64,000 bases of DNA, from the NCBI GenBank assembly GCA_018818165.1, contig JAHISP010000071.1, positions 186,001 through 250,000 on the forward strand, written 5' to 3'. The first letter of the stretch is position 1, and each line of letters starts with the position of its first letter. Under the pieces are notes generated by a model. That model was not told the DNA's origin. It worked only from the letters and a program-made list of their open reading frames with translations, and did no database searches. Origin of the DNA: Bacteroidota bacterium (GTDB taxonomy: Bacteria > Bacteroidota > Ignavibacteria > Ignavibacteriales > Melioribacteraceae). Below, piece by piece: positions 56,978 through 64,000 of this stretch. The position numbers were made by a program, and so were the translations under genes.

Positions 56978-57310
56978 TTAAATATTCCAGTTTTCGTTTT
57001 TCTGGTAACATAATTTCTTTTTTGGTGTTTTTTGAGTTTTTTTAATAAATCCATTTGTTAAAATTATTATTTTATCCTTTTCAATGAAACAAAGAATCCT
57101 AAAGATATTATTACCACTTTGAATTCTAACTTCCCAAATATCATTTGTGTTAATAAGTTTTTTAAGATAATCCTTGGGTATTATGTCTAATTCTCTTATT
57201 AACCTCAAAACCCAAGTAACTTTTTGAGCATGTTTATCTATTAAAGAATCAATAAACTCCTTAACTGGCATATATCCTTTTTCAGTTTTATAGAATTTTA
57301 TTTTTCTCAT
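56978..57310 (-). CDS. HigB/RelE-like toxin (Gp49-type)
   Basis: 110 residues from the ATG at 57310; the frame is open further upstream, but the palindrome and the conserved MRKIKFYKTEKG start argue for this codon. It matches the phage-derived Gp49-like/HigB group: MPVKEFIDSLIDKHAQKVTWVLRLI, then WEVRIQSGNNIFRILCFIEKDKIIILTNGFIKKTQKTP, with the conserved Arg and Lys residues used for ribosome-dependent mRNA cleavage. The toxin gene comes first in the operon, followed by the XRE antitoxin. Confidence 0.88.
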   Translation of the reverse strand: MRKIKFYKTEKGYMPVKEFIDSLIDKHAQKVTWVLRLIRELDIIPKDYLKKLINTNDIWEVRIQSGNNIFRILCFIEKDKIIILTNGFIKKTQKTPKKKLCYQKNENWNI

Positions 57311-57316
57311 AGTCAA

Positions 57317-57336
57317 AGTTAACAATAATGTTAACT
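57317..57336. promoter_or_regulatory. Perfect palindrome, predicted HigA operator
   Basis: AGTTAACA-ATAA-TGTTAACT, 8-base arms and a 4-base spacer, ending 6 bases before the toxin ATG at 57310. Position and symmetry fit autoregulation by the downstream XRE antitoxin. The arms contain GTTAAC. It also covers the site where a ribosome would bind. Confidence 0.65.
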
Positions 57337-57457
57337 CTTGTAAAGTTTTTTTTATACTGTTATTAGAGTTGGCAAAATTATATGAATTAGGATTTTTGTT
57401 AATCTTTTTTGAATAAGATATCAAGCCTTGAACTTAGAGAGCATTAAAACCTAAGCT

Positions 57458-57895
57458 TCACTGAGTCCAATCTTCGCCATTTAGAAATGTCAAAAGTTCT
57501 TTTACATACTCTATATATTTTTCACTTTTATATTTAAACCATTTATCTCTATATTCGTTTTCGAAATCAAGAATATCTTTAAAATTTCTAAATGGCTTTG
57601 AAAGACTCAAACCTAATTCTAATTTCTTTTTTAACTCCTCATCTTCAACATTTTCTGTAAAAAGCTCCATAATTTTAAATGACGCTCTGGAATCCATAGG
57701 ACTAAATTGAAAGTACATATCAATGTTTTCTTCTATTTCATTACTATCCTCTTCCCAAAGCTCCTCGTCTGCATCAACATGCGAATCAAAGTCAAGAATT
57801 GTTTTTATTTCTTTTGTTTCCTTGTGAACATAAACTACCATTCCACAGTCTAGTTCTTCAGCAATTTCTTTAATTTGTTCGTCTGTAAGTTTCAT
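57458..57895 (-). CDS. UPF0158-family protein
   Basis: 145 residues from the ATG at 57895; AGGA lies upstream. It matches the UPF0158 pattern: LTDEQIKEIAEELDCGMVVYVHKETKEI at the start, IDMYFQFSPMDSRASFKIMELF in the middle, and KPFRNFKDILDFENEYRDKWFKYKSEKY near the end. Strongly acidic. Function unknown. It sits between two toxin-antitoxin modules, which may mean only that this is an accessory patch. Confidence 0.85.
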   Translation of the reverse strand: MKLTDEQIKEIAEELDCGMVVYVHKETKEIKTILDFDSHVDADEELWEEDSNEIEENIDMYFQFSPMDSRASFKIMELFTENVEDEELKKKLELGLSLSKPFRNFKDILDFENEYRDKWFKYKSEKYIEYVKELLTFLNGEDWTQ

Positions 57896-58160
57896 TTTGT
57901 CACCATTCCTCAAATGTTTTTTTATATACCTCTATTGATAAATCATTTGTATCCATTTTTAACCTTATTAAGACTAATGTTTAAATGTTAAAAATATAAA
58001 TAGTAAAAAGCAACTCAAAATAATTTAATTTTAGAAACTTTAAACCACTTCTAAAACAAATACATACTGTTTTTATTTTTTAAATGAAACTTTTGTACGT
58101 AATTTTTATTTTCAATTATTGCATAATTGTTTTAATGACAACAAATAACTATCTATTACT

Positions 58161-58484
58161 TTATCTCAATAATCTTTTCGATAATATTCCTAATATATTT
58201 CTCCTATAGTCAAGAACACTATGAATATTAATTAGATTCTTTTCTATTTCGTAAATTACACGGTAAGGTTTATAATAGATTTCTAGATATCTTTTTATTC
58301 CGGTTGGTTTTAATTCTATTGGGATATGTCCTCTATCTTGAAATTCTTCAAGAGAATAGCAAGTTTTTTCAAGGGCACTTAATAATTTTTCTGCAGATGT
58401 GATGCTGTCATTTCTTGCAAAATAAAATGTTTCTTTGAGATCTTGCTTAGCCAGCGGTTCAATTACTACTTTGTACTTTTTCAT
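58161..58484 (-). CDS. RelE/ParE-family toxin
   Basis: 107 residues, full length for the family, from the ATG at 58484. The fold signature is complete: YKVVIEPLAKQDLKETFYFARN, then RGHIPIELKPTGIKRYLEIYYKPYRVIYEIE, then IHSVLDYRRNILGILSKRLLR. RelE toxins cut mRNA on the ribosome, ParE members poison gyrase; the C-terminal R-R pair is typical of this YoeB/RelE-ParE group. Its ATG lies 1 base after the end of the Phd-like antitoxin region, which is interrupted. Confidence 0.9.
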   Translation of the reverse strand: MKKYKVVIEPLAKQDLKETFYFARNDSITSAEKLLSALEKTCYSLEEFQDRGHIPIELKPTGIKRYLEIYYKPYRVIYEIEKNLINIHSVLDYRRNILGILSKRLLR

Positions 58485-58485
58485 C

Positions 58486-58758
58486 TTAATGCAAAGTTTT
58501 GAATTCACTTCTTAATTCGCTAAATGTGGAATTAATATCACTAGCATTTTTATTATGAACACTTGTCATAGCTAATAGTTTTAGCATTGCCATTGTTTCT
58601 TGTGTTTTCCCATACATTTAAATGTCATGAACAGCAACTTTTGCTTCCCCATTTTGAGTAATAACAAGAGTTTTTTGATTTTTATTAATATCTTCAATCA
58701 AATTTGCTGCATTAGCTTTTAGATAACTGATTGATTTTACTGATTCACTAAGTTTCAT
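58486..58758 (-). pseudogene. Phd/YefM-like antitoxin gene split by an in-frame stop
   Basis: The frame from the ATG at 58758 encodes a typical Phd N-terminus (MKLSESVKSISYLKANAANL, then LVITQNGEAKVAVHDI) for 46 residues and meets TAA at 58620-58618. The same frame continues at once with ATG at 58617 for 43 residues (MYGKTQETMAMLKLLAMTS ... ELRSEFKTLH), the match to the C-terminal toxin-binding part of intact homologues, where this position is commonly Lys. One base change (A to T in the first codon position) would explain it. The two halves might still be made separately by re-initiation. Confidence 0.85.
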
Positions 58759-58821
58759 AATTCAGTCCTTTTTTAGACCAATTATAGTCTTGGTATTAAA
58801 TATTTTTAAGAAATTTTTGTT

Positions 58822-58899
58822 TTTGAGGAAGATAAAAAAACTGTCAAAGCTTGGACTTTGACAGAATTAAAAAAAAAATTCTTCATAGTCTTCCTCAAA
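58822..58899. repeat. Nested inverted repeats
   Basis: Outer arms TTTGAGGAAGA (58822-58832) and TCTTCCTCAAA (58889-58899), perfect over 11 bases. They enclose the terminator hairpin at 58841-58864 and an A9-type run. It lies between the exported protein gene and the split antitoxin gene. Confidence 0.6.
58841..58864 (-). terminator. Intrinsic terminator
   Basis: Perfect 9-bp arms CTGTCAAAG / CTTTGACAG with a 6-base loop. On the minus strand it is followed by seven T. It lies about 137 bases past the stop of the exported protein gene at 59001. Confidence 0.8.
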
Positions 58900-59000
58900 T
58901 TATTAATTGTAGTTTTTATTAAAAAGATATGTAAAAGGCATTCTCACTGTATTATTAATTTTAAATAATGCTCATAACCCTAAGATATTTGTAAATTCTT

Positions 59001-59489
59001 TTAGCCTGGTCCTAAATCTCTAAACTCTTTTTTAAACGGTATTGGGAGATTTATATTTCCACCTAAATCAATGATATTCTTATTAAAAGTATAGTCGAAG
59101 TTTCCAAAAAAGAAAGCTCCTGCAAAAAGTGATAATCTGGGATATATTTGACTATTTGAAAGTGTCATTCCTAGCCCACCCCCAGCAGATAATGGATAGT
59201 AACCTAAAAAGCTACCTATCTGTATTTCCAAATATTTATATTCAAGCTGATTAACTTTGTCCTTTGAATTTAATGTATATTTTTTACCATAGGTTATGTT
59301 GTAGTAATATTTTTCCTCTTTAGTGTATCCGAAACTTAATTTCCACCCAAATAAAATATTAGAATCTCCTCCCCAACTAATACTTATACCAGGACTAATA
59401 TAGAATGTTGAGAATGTATTTTGTGATTTAACATTTGGAGTTATAAAAATAAATGCTACGATAGTAAATAATATTTTTTTTAGCATCAT
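59001..59489 (-). CDS. Small exported protein, probable outer-membrane beta strands
   Basis: 162 residues from the ATG at 59489, with GGAG 5 bases upstream. Signal peptide (LKKILFTIVAFIFITPNVKSQ). The mature part has alternating aromatic strands (FSTFYISPGISISWGG, LFGWKLSFGYTKEEKYYYNI, LEIQIGSFLGYYPLSAGGGLGMTL), a pattern seen in small outer-membrane barrels. It ends at RDLGPG without the usual aromatic last residue, so I cannot say whether the barrel is complete. Function unknown. Confidence 0.65.
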   Translation of the reverse strand: MMLKKILFTIVAFIFITPNVKSQNTFSTFYISPGISISWGGDSNILFGWKLSFGYTKEEKYYYNITYGKKYTLNSKDKVNQLEYKYLEIQIGSFLGYYPLSAGGGLGMTLSNSQIYPRLSLFAGAFFFGNFDYTFNKNIIDLGGNINLPIPFKKEFRDLGPG

Positions 59490-59664
59490 TGATACTCCAA
59501 TTAAATTATTGAGTAAAACTTTATATAATTTATCCACCATAGAAACTAAAGTAACTTAAATAGATAAATTTATATATCCAAATGTTTACAATATCACTTA
59601 TTAAATAACTTAATATTACTTAATCCTACACTCAATGACTATAAATGACAATTAATAACATTAA

Positions 59665-59687
59665 TTTCCACCTTTCCACCTTTCCAC
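59665..59687. repeat. Short tandem repeat
   Basis: Unit TTTCCACC in almost three copies, inside a C/T-rich tract. Non-coding. Confidence 0.7.
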
Positions 59688-59749
59688 TATTCCATTTTTT
59701 CAAATTCCATTTTTCAATTTCTTCTCTTTAACAGATTTATCAACAAAAA

Positions 59750-59777
59750 ATGCCCAACTTTAACAAAAATTGGGCAT
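59750..59777 (-). terminator. Intrinsic terminator after trxB
   Basis: ATGCCCAA (59750-59757) pairs with TTGGGCAT (59770-59777); on the minus strand it runs into TTTTTTG. It lies 29 bases past the trxB stop. Confidence 0.85.
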
Positions 59778-59805
59778 CAATTAATTACTTATGTAGATTA
59801 AAGAT

Positions 59806-60759
59806 TTACGCTATTTCGTGTTCTTCAAGATAATGTTGAGCATCAAGCGCAGCCATACAACCTGTGCCGGCAGCAGTAATTGCTTGTCGGTATGTTTTAT
59901 CAGAAACATCACCCGCAGCAAAAACGCCTTCAATATTTGTTTTGGTTGTGCCGGGAATTGTGTTTAAGTATCCAGTTTCATCTTTATCTAATTGGTCGCC
60001 AAAAACTTTTGTATTTGGACTGTGACCAATTGCAATAAAAATTCCATCAATATCCATTTCGGTTAAAGAGCCATCTTTTGTATTTTCAAGTATAACTCCA
60101 GTTACAGATTTGATGCCCATGTTTTCAGTTCCAACAACTTCCTTAATTGTTTGGCTAGTCATAAATTTAATTTTAGGATTTTTCCTAGCACGCTCTTCCA
60201 TAATTTTTGATGAACGGAATTCGTCGCGTCTGTGAATTAAAATTACTTCTGAAGCAAATTTTGTTAAGTAAGTTGCTTCTTCCATTGCAGTATCTCCACC
60301 GCCAACAACAATTACTTTTTTACCTTTATAGAAAAAGCCATCACAAGTTGCACAAGCTGAAACTCCAAAGCCCATATATTTTGATTCGCTTGGAATACCA
60401 AGTAAGCGAGCAGAAGCACCAGTTGCAATAATAACAGAATCCGCAGTGTAGTTCTGGTCATCATCCGTTTTAATTTTAAATGGTCTTTCAGAAAAATCAA
60501 CTTCAGTTGCAGCTTTAAAATATGCTTCTGCGCCAAAACGAATTGCCTGTTCACGCATAATTTCCATTAATTCCGGACCTTGAATTCCTTCCTTAAATCC
60601 AGGATAGTTATCAACTTCTGTGGTAATTGTTAACTGTCCGCCTGGTTGATTTCCTTCAAATATTATTGGATTTAAATTTGCACGCGAAGCATAAATTGCT
60701 GCAGTTAATCCAGCAGGACCACTTCCAATTATAATTACTTTGTGATGATTTTCAGCCAT
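59806..60759 (-). CDS. trxB: Thioredoxin-disulfide reductase
   Basis: Reduces thioredoxin with NADPH through FAD. 317 residues. FAD-binding GSGPAGLTAAIYASRAN at the start, redox-active CATCDGFF near residue 135, NADPH-binding VVGGGDTAMEEATYL near 152, and the second FAD motif GVFAAGDVSDKTYRQ near 280. GGAG precedes the ATG. Monocistronic or the last gene of the queG run; a 7-base tandem repeat separates it from queG. Confidence 0.97.
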   Translation of the reverse strand: MAENHHKVIIIGSGPAGLTAAIYASRANLNPIIFEGNQPGGQLTITTEVDNYPGFKEGIQGPELMEIMREQAIRFGAEAYFKAATEVDFSERPFKIKTDDDQNYTADSVIIATGASARLLGIPSESKYMGFGVSACATCDGFFYKGKKVIVVGGGDTAMEEATYLTKFASEVILIHRRDEFRSSKIMEERARKNPKIKFMTSQTIKEVVGTENMGIKSVTGVILENTKDGSLTEMDIDGIFIAIGHSPNTKVFGDQLDKDETGYLNTIPGTTKTNIEGVFAAGDVSDKTYRQAITAAGTGCMAALDAQHYLEEHEIA

Positions 60760-60828
60760 CTTATATTCTCCTAATTATCAGTTATATTGTTTTTATTTAA
60801 AATTGTTAGATTCATGTTAAAGAGATAA

Positions 60829-60868
60829 GATTCAAGATTCAAGATTCAAGATAAAAGATAAAAGATAA
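60829..60868. repeat. 7-bp tandem repeat
   Basis: GATTCAA three times (60829-60849), then GATAAAA twice (60850-60863) and a partial unit. It lies between queG and trxB in the trxB upstream region, on the minus strand about 70-110 bases before the trxB ATG. Confidence 0.8.
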
Positions 60869-60897
60869 TTTCTTAATCTTAATTCTTACTCCTAATC

Positions 60898-61836
60898 TTA
60901 ATCTGTTTTTAAATTATCTTCTAATAAAAATTCTGCGTTCCTTTTTAATCCTTTAGCTTTTGCTCTATAAATTGGTGATGAAACATACTTTTTTTTGAAT
61001 TCGCTATTTGTCAATTTACTTACACTTTGCAAATCAATTTCTCTATTTTCTCCAATTAAAAATTCTGGGATTTTGGTCTCAGTAGAAAATTTATGATTCC
61101 ATGGACAAACGTCCTGACAAATATCACAACCAAAAATCCAACCATCAAATTTACCCTTAAACTCAATAGGAATTTCACCTTTGTTTTCAATTGTTAGATT
61201 TGAAATGCATTTATTTGCATCTATGATATATGGTTCAACAATTGCATTTGTTGGACAAGCGTCAATACATGCCGTACATTTTCCACAATGGTCTGTTACT
61301 ATTTTACTTTCAGAAAAATCATAATTTGTTATAATAGTGGCAATAAAAAACCAACTTCCAATTTGTTTATTTAAAATATTGGAATTTTTCCCTTGCCAGC
61401 CTATTCCAGAACGTACTGCCCAAGCTTTATCCATAACTGGACCAGTATCAACATAACTTTTAACTTCAAATTTTTTATCTATTAATTTTAATTCAGAAAT
61501 TAGCTGAGCCAATTTATTCCAGATAATGTAATGGTAATCGGTTCCCCACGCATAACGGGATACTTTGCCCATTTCTTTTTTGTTTGAATAATTTCCTTTA
61601 ACATAATAGTTAAGTGCCAGTGAAATAACTGTTTCGGCTGATGGAAGTATTTCTTTTATATCAAATCTCTTTTCAATGTTTCGTTCCATATAGCTCATAT
61701 TGGAATTAAAGCCATTACCTAGCCAATCTTTTAATCTATCAACTTCATTGTTTAGAGTTGTAAATTTTGAAAAACCTACTAAATCAAACCCAATTTTTTT
61801 AGCTTTTTCTATTACTATTTCATTTGTAATTAGCAT
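60898..61836 (-). CDS. queG: Epoxyqueuosine reductase QueG
   Basis: Cobalamin- and Fe-S-dependent reduction of epoxyqueuosine to queuosine in tRNA, the last step of the pathway. 312 residues. The N-terminal half has ARSGIGWQGKNSNIL-like AVRSGIGWQGKNSNIL near residue 138. Two 4Fe-4S clusters are bound by CGKCTACIDACPTNAI, CISNL and GCDICQDVCPWN. The HEAT-like C-terminal extension of longer QueG forms is missing; the length is that of the short form. It begins 8 bases after the Rieske gene. Confidence 0.95.
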   Translation of the reverse strand: MLITNEIVIEKAKKIGFDLVGFSKFTTLNNEVDRLKDWLGNGFNSNMSYMERNIEKRFDIKEILPSAETVISLALNYYVKGNYSNKKEMGKVSRYAWGTDYHYIIWNKLAQLISELKLIDKKFEVKSYVDTGPVMDKAWAVRSGIGWQGKNSNILNKQIGSWFFIATIITNYDFSESKIVTDHCGKCTACIDACPTNAIVEPYIIDANKCISNLTIENKGEIPIEFKGKFDGWIFGCDICQDVCPWNHKFSTETKIPEFLIGENREIDLQSVSKLTNSEFKKKYVSSPIYRAKAKGLKRNAEFLLEDNLKTD

Positions 61837-61844
61837 CTAATTTT

Positions 61845-62189
61845 TCAAAAATTCCAATTGAATTTTTTGCCAAATACTTTTACATACACAAATTCATCAA
61901 CAATTTTAACTTCATAACTGTCAAGTTTGGCACCCGCATCTTGCATTTTTCCGTTGCAAAGATTAAAACCCCAACCGTGGGCTGGGCATATTACGGTACC
62001 ATTTTCAATAAATCCATCGTGCATAATATTTGCATGTTGATGTGGACATATATTATTAAGTGCATAAACTTTGTCATCAACCTTAAAAAGAGCGACATCA
62101 ATTTCATTCACTTTGAAATGTTGTCCTTCGTTTTCATTTAATTTTGATACTTTACAAACTTTTTCAAAACCTTTTAATTCATCACTCAT
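61845..62189 (-). CDS. Rieske [2Fe-2S] ferredoxin-like protein
   Basis: 114 residues, a single Rieske domain. The cluster ligands are C48 and H50 (ICPHQHA) and C68 and H71 (ICPAHGW), the C-x-H/C-x2-H pattern. It resembles the NirD/dioxygenase-ferredoxin type electron carriers. Its ATG overlaps the stop of the MBL hydrolase gene (TAATG), and queG starts 8 bases after it, so the three form one transcript. Electron partner unknown. Confidence 0.93.
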   Translation of the reverse strand: MSDELKGFEKVCKVSKLNENEGQHFKVNEIDVALFKVDDKVYALNNICPHQHANIMHDGFIENGTVICPAHGWGFNLCNGKMQDAGAKLDSYEVKIVDEFVYVKVFGKKFNWNF

Positions 62190-63034
62190 TAAATAGTCTC
62201 AAATGTTTTATCAAAAACATAACCGCGTTCACTTTGTTTTATTGTCCCAGCAGCGATTAATGGATCATGCTCAAAAAATAAATGCCAATTTTCTTCAACT
62301 GCTTGTGGAAGAATTTCTTTTTTTTCATTTAAAGTAACAATTGGCTGCAAGTCATAACCCATTATAAATGGCAACGAAATATGGCTTGCAAGTGGAATTA
62401 AATCACCACAATAAAATAGCGTTTTGGAAGTATCGGATATTTTCACTAATTGTTGTGAAGGTGTGTGACCGTTAACCACAATAAGGTTTATATTTTCATT
62501 AAACTGAAAATTACCGTTATATTGTTTTAGAATTCCAGCTTCTAATAGAGTAACAAATCTTTCATTAAAATAACTTGCTCTATCACGTTCGCTTGGATTT
62601 AGCGCCCACTCAAATTGTTTTTGCTGAACATGATAATTGGCATTTGGAAATGCAGGAATTGGTTTTCCATTTTCAAAAACAACAGCACCTCCAACGTGAT
62701 CAAAATGGAGATGTGTTAAAATAACATCTGTAATTTCATCTGGCATAATTCCAATTTGCGCAAGTGCTGGAAACATATCGTGCACAGAATAATCTATTGC
62801 ATATATTTTTTCAAATTTCTCATTCCAATTTTTACCCGAACCAGTATCAATTAGAATTTTCTTATCCTCACTAACTAACAATAAATGGCGTGTTTTTAAA
62901 TGAATTCTATTTTTTTCGTCTGCTGGACTGCTCCTTTCCCACAAAGGTTTTGGAATAACTCCATACATTGCTCCACCATCTAAAAGCAAATCGCCACTTT
63001 CAATTGTGTGAATTTTATATTTCCCTATTTGCAT
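62189..63034 (-). CDS. MBL-fold hydrolase, lactonase-like
   Basis: 281 residues with the metallo-beta-lactamase motif HLHFDHVGG near residue 110, a second-shell GHTPSQQLV near 190 and FYCGDLIP near 210 with the bridging Asp. It is similar in length and motif order to the AHL-lactonase/quorum-quenching group and to related hydrolases; the substrate is not known. First gene of the MBL-Rieske-queG transcript. Confidence 0.9.
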   Translation of the reverse strand: MQIGKYKIHTIESGDLLLDGGAMYGVIPKPLWERSSPADEKNRIHLKTRHLLLVSEDKKILIDTGSGKNWNEKFEKIYAIDYSVHDMFPALAQIGIMPDEITDVILTHLHFDHVGGAVVFENGKPIPAFPNANYHVQQKQFEWALNPSERDRASYFNERFVTLLEAGILKQYNGNFQFNENINLIVVNGHTPSQQLVKISDTSKTLFYCGDLIPLASHISLPFIMGYDLQPIVTLNEKKEILPQAVEENWHLFFEHDPLIAAGTIKQSERGYVFDKTFETI

Positions 63035-63146
63035 ATTATTCCTAATCTTAAAACGGGTTTACTTATAAATATTATTTCTATTTGTTTATTAAACACAGAT
63101 TACTAATCTGTGCTACAAGATAATAAAATTTACAAATTAAATAAAA

Positions 63147-63178
63147 AACCCAATTATGCAAATAAACATAATTGGGTT
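63147..63178 (-). terminator. Intrinsic terminator after the ferredoxin gene
   Basis: Perfect 12-bp arms 63147-63158 and 63167-63178 (AACCCAATTATG type) with an 8-base loop; the minus-strand tail is TTTTTTATTT. It lies about 28 bases past the ferredoxin stop. Confidence 0.9.
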
Positions 63179-63205
63179 GAATTTATTAAAATCTAAAATA
63201 TAGAT

Positions 63206-63487
<282 letters not shown>

Positions 63488-63497
63488 CTAAGTTTTG

Positions 63498-63854
63498 TTA
63501 AGTGTTTAGTTCAATAAAAAGTATTTTTGTTACCTTAAAACTATGATTTTTTTTTGAATAAAAAATAGTTATTTGATTTATAATATAATTTATATCTTGT
63601 CTAAATTGCAATAGTTTAATATTTCCAAAATTATCTGGGTATTTTTCTAGTTTCTCTAAACATTTTGTGTATTGGCTTAATGTACCATAATAGTTCTCGG
63701 TAGTAAGATGATAGCTACCAACTGATGCTTGTATTAAGCCTTTATAAAAATTTTTATAATTTCCAACTGCTTCCATCCACATTTCTTCAAAATAATCATG
63801 TGCTTCAAAGTAAGAGCCATCATTAAACAATTCTATGCCTTCTTTTAAATTCAC
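63498..63854 (-). CDS. DUF309 domain protein
   Basis: 118 residues from the GTG at 63854; an in-frame TTG at 63863 overlaps the preceding gene and is the alternative. It matches DUF309: NLKEGIELFNDGSYFEAHDYFEEMW, then NFYKGLIQASVGSYHL and QYTKCLEKLEKYP. A helical, probably soluble protein of unknown role; the conserved E-A-H-D/E-W residues could bind metal. Followed after about 20 bases by the ferredoxin gene. Confidence 0.88.
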   Translation of the reverse strand: MNLKEGIELFNDGSYFEAHDYFEEMWMEAVGNYKNFYKGLIQASVGSYHLTTENYYGTLSQYTKCLEKLEKYPDNFGNIKLLQFRQDINYIINQITIFYSKKNHSFKVTKILFIELNT

Positions 63855-63856
63855 AA

Positions 63857-64000
63857 TTACCAACCGCCACTTGAGCCACCACCACCAAAGCTACCACCAC
63901 CGCCACTGAAACCACCACCAGAAAAACCGCCGCCGCCAAATCCACTTCCACCACTTCGACCACTTCCGCCAAGAGCATTTAACAAAAGCAATGCTCCCAA
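63857..64000 (-). CDS. C-terminus of a probable TPM-domain (YgcG-like) membrane protein, 5' part outside window
   Basis: 47 visible residues end at the TAA at 63859-63857: a short hydrophobic end (LGALLLLNAL) and then a glycine-serine-phenylalanine tail with GFSGGGFSGGGG-like units ending SSGGW. TPM (formerly DUF477) membrane proteins typically have exactly such a tail after a TM helix. The catalytic-type TPM domain, if present, is beyond the edge. The end overlaps or abuts the DUF309 start, so the two are co-transcribed. Confidence 0.75.
   Translation of the reverse strand: MGALLLLNALGGSGRSGGSGFGGGGFSGGGFSGGGGSFGGGGSSGGW

Larger units (their letters stand above)
59490..59805. other. Non-coding spacer with short tandem repeats and terminator
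   Basis: Contains the upstream region of the exported protein gene, the TTTCCACC tandem unit at 59665-59687 in a long pyrimidine-rich tract to about 59730, and the trxB terminator at 59750-59777. No ORF. Confidence 0.6.

Noticed and set aside
60829-60868. CRISPR-like repeat
   Set aside because: The unit is 7 bases with no spacers; it is a simple tandem repeat.
62189-63034. Quorum-quenching AHL lactonase
   Set aside because: The motif set fits many MBL hydrolases; no luxI/luxR gene is present, so only a general MBL hydrolase call is justified.

Overview
The window is AT-rich chromosomal DNA from a member of the Bacteroidota/Chlorobi superphylum, most likely the Ignavibacteria lineage. The main reason is a subtilisin-like protease with a C-terminal type IX secretion (T9SS) sorting tail that opens with the LSQNFPNPFN-type motif common in Ignavibacteria and their relatives. 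Supporting signs are a TonB-dependent receptor with an N-terminal carboxypeptidase-regulatory-like domain, a long SecA with the large insertion known from this phylum, and many TPR lipoproteins. No rRNA, tRNA, CRISPR array, integrase, transposase or phage structural gene is visible. Most genes lie on the minus strand. Several starts are TTG codons with a clear Shine-Dalgarno sequence.

Layout. 1-5.6 kb: 3'-truncated glnE, a YgiQ-type radical SAM protein and a pair of unrecognised proteins. 5.8-11.6 kb (plus strand): secA, a P-II gene and a large TPR lipoprotein. 11.7-16.2 kb: an AlbA_2-domain regulator, a DUF6174-type lipoprotein, an alpha/beta hydrolase and a large solitary P-loop ATPase. 16.5-24.8 kb: small housekeeping and envelope genes (GNAT, CPBP protease, exported peroxiredoxin, zinc-finger/DUF2007 protein, TPR proteins, YitT, RidA, MazG), with one diverged intergenic repeat present twice. 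25-29.7 kb: a thiamine operon under a TPP riboswitch, made of a TonB receptor, thiamine pyrophosphokinase and an SSS-family transporter. 29.8-34.9 kb: a LysM-rich lytic transglycosylase, an orphan ABC permease/ATPase pair with a degenerate ATPase, and a divergent Rrf2 regulator. 34.9-46.5 kb: T9SS subtilase, lepB, lepA, an MBL hydrolase, aroC, htrA, recO, mtnA, a PfkB kinase and a Nudix hydrolase.

46.5-55.7 kb: a compact palindromic element flanked by 16-bp direct repeats, then a 1155-residue outer-membrane-type protein, a MacB/FtsX permease, a HAD nucleotidase, a long-chain acyl-CoA ligase and a multi-TM acyltransferase. 55.7-59.5 kb: a DedA-type protein, then a small accessory patch with a HigBA-like toxin-antitoxin pair preceded by a perfect 8-4-8 palindrome, a UPF0158 protein, and a RelE/ParE toxin whose Phd-like antitoxin gene is cut by an in-frame stop. 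59.8-64 kb: trxB, queG, a Rieske protein, an MBL hydrolase, a ferredoxin, a DUF309 protein and the C-terminus of a probable TPM-domain membrane protein.

How parts work together. glnE and the P-II gene are both parts of nitrogen regulation but sit about 6 kb apart in different transcription units. SecA, signal peptidase I, HtrA, the possible PorW/SprE-like lipoprotein and the T9SS-tailed protease are all parts of protein export. The riboswitch, TonB receptor, symporter and kinase form a complete thiamine salvage route from the outer membrane to TPP. The observations I rate highest are the split Phd antitoxin, the palindromic mobile-like element, the motif-degenerate ABC ATPase and the riboswitch-controlled SSS transporter. 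I did not find a clearly new multi-gene system.
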